In this document: positions 56,875-64,000 of the stretch, in pieces | How the letters are laid out: each line of letters begins with the position of its first letter | Numbering within the stretch: the first letter of the stretch is position 1 | Assembly (NCBI RefSeq): GCF_008831285.2 | Contig: NC_045142.1 | Location: 23,371,300 to 23,435,299, forward strand | Source: Nymphaea colorata | Lineage: Eukaryota; Streptophyta; Magnoliopsida; Nymphaeales; Nymphaeaceae | Length of the DNA: 64,000 nt | Direction: 5' to 3' | Position numbers and translations under genes: made by a program | Notes under the pieces: model-generated | The model's database searches: none | Seen by the model: the letters and a program-made list of their open reading frames with translations, nothing else | Told to the model about the DNA's origin: nothing

Positions 56875-59800
56875 ATGGTGATGTTTAGAACCAATCCTTC
56901 GGAGGATGGCAGTCGTCAAGAGCGCCTCGCCGGGTGGGACATTCATGGGTTTCATACTATGGAAGGTGGTATTCTCTGCTCGATTCGATCGTGTTCTTTT
57001 TTCGACGGTTCGTTGGTGGTTTTGACATGTAGATGAGTGTCTTTGTCTTTTATGACACCAACTGTCTGCTTTGGAGTTTGTGGAACAGAGGATGGTTTAG
57101 TGTCTTTGCTGCCGCTGTTTAACAGGGCTTTATTTAGTAAGTTTTACTTGAATTCCACCTTAGTTGGATTCCATGAATGGCGGGGATCAAAATTCGGATT
57201 TGAAGTTTGGGGTTTAGGTGTTTGGTGTCATTTGAGTTGCTGGTTTTAGGTTTTTCCTGACTGCGTCTTTACTTGAATTATCTGTAAATTGGAGTCCGTG
57301 AGTTTGGGGTATTTGATTTTTGGAGCCATCATGATTCTCCTTAGTTTTGAGATGACACGCACTCCAAGAATTTAGCTAGTGGGCGGGAAATATACTTATG
57401 ACCAGAATTGCATGATCGAACGACCCAGAAGATAGATTAAGTGGAGAATAGCTCACACATTCCATGAGAGGTGCAATAATGGGTGTTCTGGGACATTTTA
57501 ATACTTTTCATTTAGTTCGCTTTCTTGAGCAGGAAGATCGGAGATCTTTGTTGTTACTCGTGCTCTTGCTTGTGAATGTCATCTGCGGATTGTGTGCATG
57601 TCGGAGGCAGCTCTTCTTCGTCTAGTGGATGATGTTCTTTTGTTTGTTTACGCTGTTCTCGTGCGGTATAGAATGTTGATAATTTGTAGGGCATAACTGA
57701 GTTGCTGGTTTTTCCTTTTAATTTGTTTGGCAGATTTGGATATTGAGAAGATAAAAGCGGAAACATCATCCCGGTGGCTTAGACCAAATGAAATTCATGC
57801 GATATTGTCGAACTATGCAAAGTTTACCGTCTCTGTCAAGCCTGTTGATTTGCCACCAAGTAACGCAAAAACTTAACTTCTTGGCAGATGCCTTCATGGT
57901 TGTGTATCTCTTATATGCCCTGTGTCGTTCTTTATGTATGTACTTGTTTTTGGGTTTCAAGTTCTGCTTCTTGTCGTATAATTTGTTGATAATTATTCTC
58001 TCTAAATAAAACGTACAGTTATTTGTTATTTTTGTGTATTGAAGTAATGGCAAAAGTTTCCCTTAACATTTAATTAGTTTTTATCCTTCTCTATACTGGT
58101 CGTAATGTCTGTCCATCTTTGAAGTTTGTAAGTAGTGAACCGTATGTCTTTGTTCAAGGGAATGAGTTCATCTAAGTTAAATATCGGAATAGTGATGTTT
58201 GGTATGATTGGTTGATTGACAGTGAACAAACAAGAAATTTTAGCATCATTGAGTCCTGTAGAATATGTTGCTATTCTGCAACTTTGATGAACTATGCTCT
58301 ACTCACTCAAAAGAAAAACATGCAGACCAATTTATTGGTGAAAGAAACAGGAAAGAAAAGTGTTTTTCCCAATCCACTGTGCAAAAATTTTAAGATAGAA
58401 ATTGGGAAACAGAAAAGGGGAAGAATGGAAGAAAAAACTTTTAATTTGAAAGGTTAACAATGATAATTGTAGTTTTGTCGCGATAAGGATATAGGGCAAT
58501 GACAATCATTTTTGTCCTTTTGCATGGGTTTGTCACAGTAGCATACTAGTGGTAGAGTATGTAAATGTGACACCTAAGTCATTTTAGTATTGCTTTATAT
58601 GGAGCCTTATGCAGACTTGTAGTTCTTTTGCAAATTCCTCATGCTTCTTTGGTAGATGTTCTTACTTTTACGTACATTAAAATTGAATGTCATTTTAAAC
58701 TCTTGGGTTTTGCCTTGCAACAAAGTATGATCTTCCTTAGTTTATCTACTGTATTTCACTTTTATTATTGTATTTCCTTATGTAACTTAGTGAACATTGG
58801 TTAACATTTGCAAGCATGAAGGTTTTGTGTTCGACATGTCACATTCAGAGAGAGAAATAGAGAGCCCCTTATTAAGAATTTTACGATACATAAATATGCC
58901 TTTCAAGTTAATTCAAATAGGTGATCCTTCAATGAAATGTTCTGACCACAGAAGCCCGCTCTTCACTAAGGGTAATACCTACTCAGCATTCATAGTTGAT
59001 TTAGTAATAAAAGAAAAATGAGGATCATATCCATGCAGGTAGTTTTCTAGAAGATAATAATATGGAGTTATGTACATGAAACAAGGGGAGCGAATTGCGT
59101 CTGAGTTGACATGGTATTTCCTTGTATCTGTGTTTGTAAGGCATGTTTACATGTACATGCAATTACCCATCTGTGCTGTATTAATTTTTTTTCTTATCTT
59201 GTTTGTGTGCGTTGATGATGTTCAGGTGGCACCCTGGTTTTGTTTGATCGTAAAATGCTTAGGAACTTTCGGAAGGATGGCCATGTTTGGAAGAAAAAAA
59301 ATGATGGCAAGACAGTCAAGGAAGCTCATGAACACCTTAAAGTGAGATTATCATTTGACAAAATCTTCCATTTCTGATTTTAACAACTACTTAGTGAAAG
59401 AGATATGTAGAAATTAAAATGTTTCTTAAACTTTTTTTGGGTTAATATTAGTTCATTATTAGTTTATTCTCTATGAGTCTAGTTTATTCCTATGCATTCA
59501 TTTTGAATCTTTGGTTTTCTCTTGAAATGCGTAAATGGTATCATGTTAATTGATTTTAGCCATCAATGAGAGCCTTTAAGCTAGATCTCTATGAATAAGA
59601 CTTTGGTGGGTGGGGCACAGCTCCTGATGGGCTAGGTTGTTCAGAACTAATGTTAAAAAAAATGAAAATATACTTATAAACTGATTTAAGTTGACGGTCT
59701 TAGTTTGCTCAGTTCATAAAATCCAATTTGAATTTTATATTTTTTTTCTCATATCTACATTTTTTTCAGTATTCCGTATTTTGCAGTTAGTTTTTTTGGG

Positions 59801-60738
59801 GAAATGCTTATAACACGAGGCAACTGAAGGGGGAGAGCCAAATCTGACAATATTTATTTTACTCGAACACAAATGTCCTTTGAATTTGGCCATCCAAGTT
59901 TGGGCCGTCTAGTGGCCATTCAGCCATTTGGTTTGATGTTCTCTGAAAATTTGACTGTACAGATAGGGTCAGAATGTCCAAAAAAGTATAAATAGAAATA
60001 TTTTGTAAAAATTGAATGTGCAGGTTGGATTGTAGTCCAAAAAAAATTAAGACATTTGACTTTTGAACCCTTATTAAATCCATTCCCTGCTTTGGTTTTC
60101 TGGTCCTTCGGAATATATAATTTTTGAAATCCTGATGATATATTTTATATGTGCATCATATTTGTGAATGACAGCCCTTTACCTGTCAAAATAGCTGGAC
60201 AACCAAATTTAGAAGATCTAACTCTCTCTCTCTCTCTCTCTCTCCATATATATATATATCAACTATACAATGCTGATGCAGATTTTCTTTAGACCCACAA
60301 CCATGAGCGCTCTATCTTCACAGTTCCTGTTTCTAAGCAAGCCAAGGCCGGACTCATGAACTTGATGAGTCAGTCTGTTGACTGGGCCAGCATAATCAAA
60401 AGCATGCTAGTGTTTTAGTTGAATAGCCAGTCTATGTTCTTCCGAATTTAATTAGGAAAGGTAGTTGGAGATATATGGTGTGGGACAGTTGCAACTTGTT
60501 CTTGACAGGGTTTTGAAACTTCAAGACCTTGGTTGGACTAACCAAAGCTGAAAAAAAAAACTTCCAAATCTGAAGTTAACTTCAAACAAGAACAATCGCA
60601 AAAGTTTGCATATTAGAAAACTGGAAGCCCTATTGTTTGTTTGTAATCTTTGATAGAAAGAAAAACTTTTATGACTTCCACCAGAGATATGGGGCTTGCA
60701 CCAATAGGGCCAACCAGCTCCCATTTGTAGCTTGTGAC

Positions 60739-60776
<38 letters not shown>

Positions 60777-62706
60777 AGTTAAACCATCTTGGGACTAGCT
60801 TTTTAGGTTTTTCTCCTTCCTATTATCAACCGATTTTAGGGTGGAGAGGATGGTTGTAGAGTGGGAAAAAAAAGAAAAAGAAAACACAAGAAGAGGGAGG
60901 TAGTGGAAAAAAGTTGGTGTGAGAGAAAAGGGAAGGGTGAAAAAGTCAGTCCCCAAAAGGGACTTCTTTAACCCATTCCTCTATATATACTTATATATAC
61001 ACATACACATGCACACCAATACATATGCTTATACACATTGTTGGGCGCTATGTGTGAGCATATGCTTATGTATCTACTATGCACTTACACATGCCTCCTG
61101 CCTGTGTAAGAGATGGCATGCGTAGAGAATTCAATTTGTCTGAATGCCGGAATATTTTGCCTCCATATGTGAAATATCTGCAATCTTAAAGATATATAAC
61201 AAAATAAAGCAAACGCCATGTTTTTCTCAGATATATGTATATTGTATATCATCCATCTCCAGAAAATGGGGTGGGGAGAGTTTGACCGAAGGGGTCCAAC
61301 ATTTTCACCCAGCAAACCTGGATACCCCAATCACCTTTTACGTCTCCTAAGAACCTTTTCGAAGATAGATGAAGCTGCACATGCATACTTCGGAAAAGAT
61401 GAAGGTGACTCTTGCAGAAGAACTCCTTTCTTGAGTTTGCAAACAGGGTATTATTCAATTTTTGCACAATGAAAATTAAGGTGCAGAGTTCTTCACTTTT
61501 TTCCCCCTCTTTTTGCATTTTGTGGATGTTTTTGATCTGATCTGAATTCAATTGGTTTATACCCTTGACTTGATTATGTTATGTCTTTTTTTTTTCACGT
61601 AAGCATGTGTCCATTTGATTCAAACACAAAAAGTAGAGTCTAACGTGTCTTTTCAAACACAAAATATTTGGCCCATGGTACATAAGTATACCCATCATGC
61701 TTAAGATGAACAATATTTTCTGCAAATATTATCCATTGTGAATCCTGCCAAGGCATTCAAACACTATCTTAATTTGTATGACCTTCTATGCTTGAAAGTT
61801 GAACCATACTTTACATGCAACTCATTTCTTTTATGCTTTTATTTCAAACAATAGGTTGGTGATCAGGAAAGGATACATGTCTATTATGCACATGGTCAAG
61901 AGAAGCCTAATTTTGTCCGCAGATGTTACTGGCTGCTTGATAAGTATGTACTTTGTCACCTGAGTTTACTGTTAGCTAGTCTTCCTTGTTTCATATGGTT
62001 CCTTCCTTGTTTCATATGTGTTTCATGCATCTCTGAGCTTTTGAAATGTAATTGTTGTCAATAGTTTTTCCTTTGTGACGTTTCTTTACTGCATACATTT
62101 TATATAAGCAAGAAATTTCCTTGTGAAATGTGATGAATGTCAAGTAAACTTCAAAAAATGCACACAAGCACTTAAGAAACTTCTAGACAATCTTCTAAAT
62201 TCTTAAACTAAAAGGTATGGATAAATTGTCTTTTGATGTAAATGTATTGATGAATTTAGTAGCATATGCTATGTTATTATTCTAGCAGTTCTGCCTTTCT
62301 ATGCTGAAAAGCATTTTAGACTTCCGTGGTTGTATCACTGGCATGTAAATTGACAAAAAGGAGTTTTGCCAGTATGTGCATCTGAGTTCTCCTTCATAAG
62401 AGTAGGACTGCAGGATTGATGTGTGTCTCCATGTGATGTAGCTATGGTACTTAATCACGAGCTTCTTGAAGTTACGTTAAACTTTTGCAGCTTTCTATAG
62501 TTTCTTAATAAAATATCTAGTTTTGAGATAATATTTTGTTTTCATGTTCATGTGAGTATCTTACCTAATATTTTCTTTTGATGGATCATGGGGATGTCAT
62601 ACTATTTTAGATTTTCATGTTAAAAGTATATGGTCTAACATGTTTTTTTTTGCACCACAGACATCTTGAGCGCATAGTCCTTGTTCATTACCGTGAAGTT
62701 CTAGAG
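56875..62706 (+). CDS. Calmodulin-binding transcription activator (CAMTA), 5' part with CG-1 domain
   Basis: CAMTAs are nuclear factors that bind CGCG/CGTG-type sites through an N-terminal CG-1 domain and respond to calcium via calmodulin. Five coding exons are seen: 56,875-56,965, 57,734-57,859, 59,226-59,341, 61,855-61,943 and 62,661-62,706, all with GT-AG introns and consistent phases, giving 156 residues before the next intron. The start ATG is preceded in frame by a stop and leads into 'GWDIHGFHTMEDLDIEKI', the N-terminal pattern of the CAMTA5/6-like subgroup. The CG-1 domain runs from about residue 36 to 153, with 'RWLRPNEIHAILSN', 'LFDRKMLRNFRKDGH', 'HEHLKVGDQERIHVYYAHG' and 'CYWLLDKHLERIVLVHYRE'. 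The TIG, ankyrin and IQ regions lie beyond the right edge. An alternative start two codons later (56,881) is possible. Confidence 0.93.
60221..60779. repeat. Microsatellites in CAMTA intron 3
   Basis: (CT)n then (TA)n at 60,221-60,260, and (CA)n then (TA)n at 60,739-60,777, inside the 2.5-kb third intron. Confidence 0.9.
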
Positions 62707-64000
62707 GTTAGTCAATTGAATTTGCCACTTTTGTAATACATTATTTGCAGTCTCATTTTTATCCTTTTTAGTAGCTACTTGCAATGATATCCATAATAAG
62801 TTATTTACTAACTAGAAATTTTGTTTTCACTGCTGGCTGCTTACTGTAAGTATCTTTGGATTGGCACTCTTTGAGTATGTAGAGATTTGAACATGTGCAT
62901 TTTCATCATCACCGAAATTCAGTGTTAGAGTAGATTAGATGCGATAAAACTTGTAATGTTGTCACTAGCTAATAGCCTAATATGTATCTCTTGAGCGACA
63001 ATTTTTTGAAACAAAGAGGCTTTAATATGCTTTCTTTTTTTATATTTGAGAAATTAAATAACAGCGAGGCATAATTAAGCTCTCACATGTAAATGAACTA
63101 AAAATACATGCAGGTTACATGCATATAAACTGGAGGAAAGGAACTCTCCGTAGATAATTGATGGACTAATAGAATCCTTCCTTCTTCAACCACTGCCCTG
63201 CAAACCTCCCTCCTGAATTCTGGATAAAACTTGGTTCATATCTAACCTGTACATGATCTTTTTCATTTTGATCTTTCACTGCTTTCTTGAGAACTGCTGC
63301 AAGTTGAAGATGGGAATGCACACATGCAGCTAGAACTTTTTGGATGACCTTCTCAAGTTCTCACTTGTTGAATAACTAATATGTTTTGCAGGTTTTCATA
63401 TTGGGATAGTCTTGTATGCTTCACCCTAGTGATACCCCTATATAATGTTGACACTTGTTATTCCATTTATGCTGCTCCATCATGATTTGACTTATGATGC
63501 GTCACTCCTTGGTAGGAGTCAACTGCTACTACAAAGCATAGGGAATATAAAGAAGTAAAATAATAGAGAAAAAAGTGCTCTTAACTAAATGCATATTTAA
63601 GTCTTTGGCTGAAAAATGCTTAATCATTAAGATCTTTCGCATAATAAACTAATTAAAAAAAAAACCTTAAATGAAAGTACATTCCCAATACAGCCAAAGT
63701 TCTCTTTCATAACGAACAATAAAGTTTTCCATAAAAGAGGGAAAATGTTGTAATGTTTTCAGAACAATTGTTGTAATGGCTCTTTCACAGGCTCCTCGCT
63801 TCCTCACTCATGTGACATAGATGAAACTTGAAAGTTGTATTTTGTCCCAAACTCGTGTCTTTGCTGTTCTGACAGTATCATGTTCATAAATTGTGGATCT
63901 AGGACAATTGTAACTTACTGCATAATATGCATTGTATTGAATTTTTGTTTGCTGGTTTAATGCAAAGCATTTTCCTAGTTTTGGCTGCATTTTAGGAAAT
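62707..64000 (+). other. CAMTA intron 5, running off the window
   Basis: After the GT donor at 62,707 no sequence encoding the expected continuation of a CAMTA protein is apparent to the window end. I read this as intron. A small exon could be missed because the region after CG-1 is poorly conserved. Confidence 0.5.

Noticed and set aside
1-64000. CRISPR array, bacterial operons, riboswitches, intact tRNA genes
   Set aside because: Tandem repeats present are plant minisatellites without spacer structure; no cloverleaf or riboswitch pattern was found on reading both strands.

Overview
This is nuclear DNA from a flowering plant. The evidence is intron-bearing genes for plant-type eS12 (RPS12) and a CAMTA transcription factor, AT-rich intergenic DNA, many plant-type hAT miniature elements, a Ty1/copia retrotransposon primed by initiator tRNA-Met, and an insert of plant organelle DNA. 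The species cannot be fixed from the sequence alone. Only three real protein-coding genes are visible, all on the + strand; most of the window is repeats.

Layout. 1-10,914: gene-free repeat field with hAT-like elements (one nested in another at 2,053-2,748), hairpins, an LTR-like dispersed repeat and long (TA)n tracts. 10,915-25,740: a layered region. A tandem repeat unit carries a hAT-like element. That element was split about 16 bp from its left end by roughly 5.1 kb of organelle DNA, which includes the 3' end of mitochondrial rrn18 and a piece of plastid atpA. The organelle DNA was in turn split by a complete but decayed copia element (14,947-21,641; 385-bp LTRs, 5-bp target duplication). 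The second copy of the tandem unit contains four amplified subunits of about 345-375 bp, each with a long hairpin. 25,786-26,283 is a large foldback. 26,284-35,330: repeats, including a pair of about 0.6-kb direct repeats.

35,330-44,285: a tandem segmental duplication of about 3.8 kb. Each copy carries a complete four-exon RPS12 gene encoding 141 aa; the two products differ at two residues. 44,286-56,500: repeats again, with a second segmental duplication (46,735-48,870 and 52,441-53,760), a 1.45-kb hAT-like element with non-family internal DNA, and two short tandem arrays. 56,875-62,706: the first five coding exons of a CAMTA gene (CG-1 DNA-binding domain). The gene continues past the right edge.

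The genes do not form a pathway: RPS12 is housekeeping translation machinery and CAMTA is a calcium/calmodulin-responsive transcription factor. The main interest is genome structure: the layered organelle insertion, the duplicated RPS12 locus and the hairpin-forming repeats.
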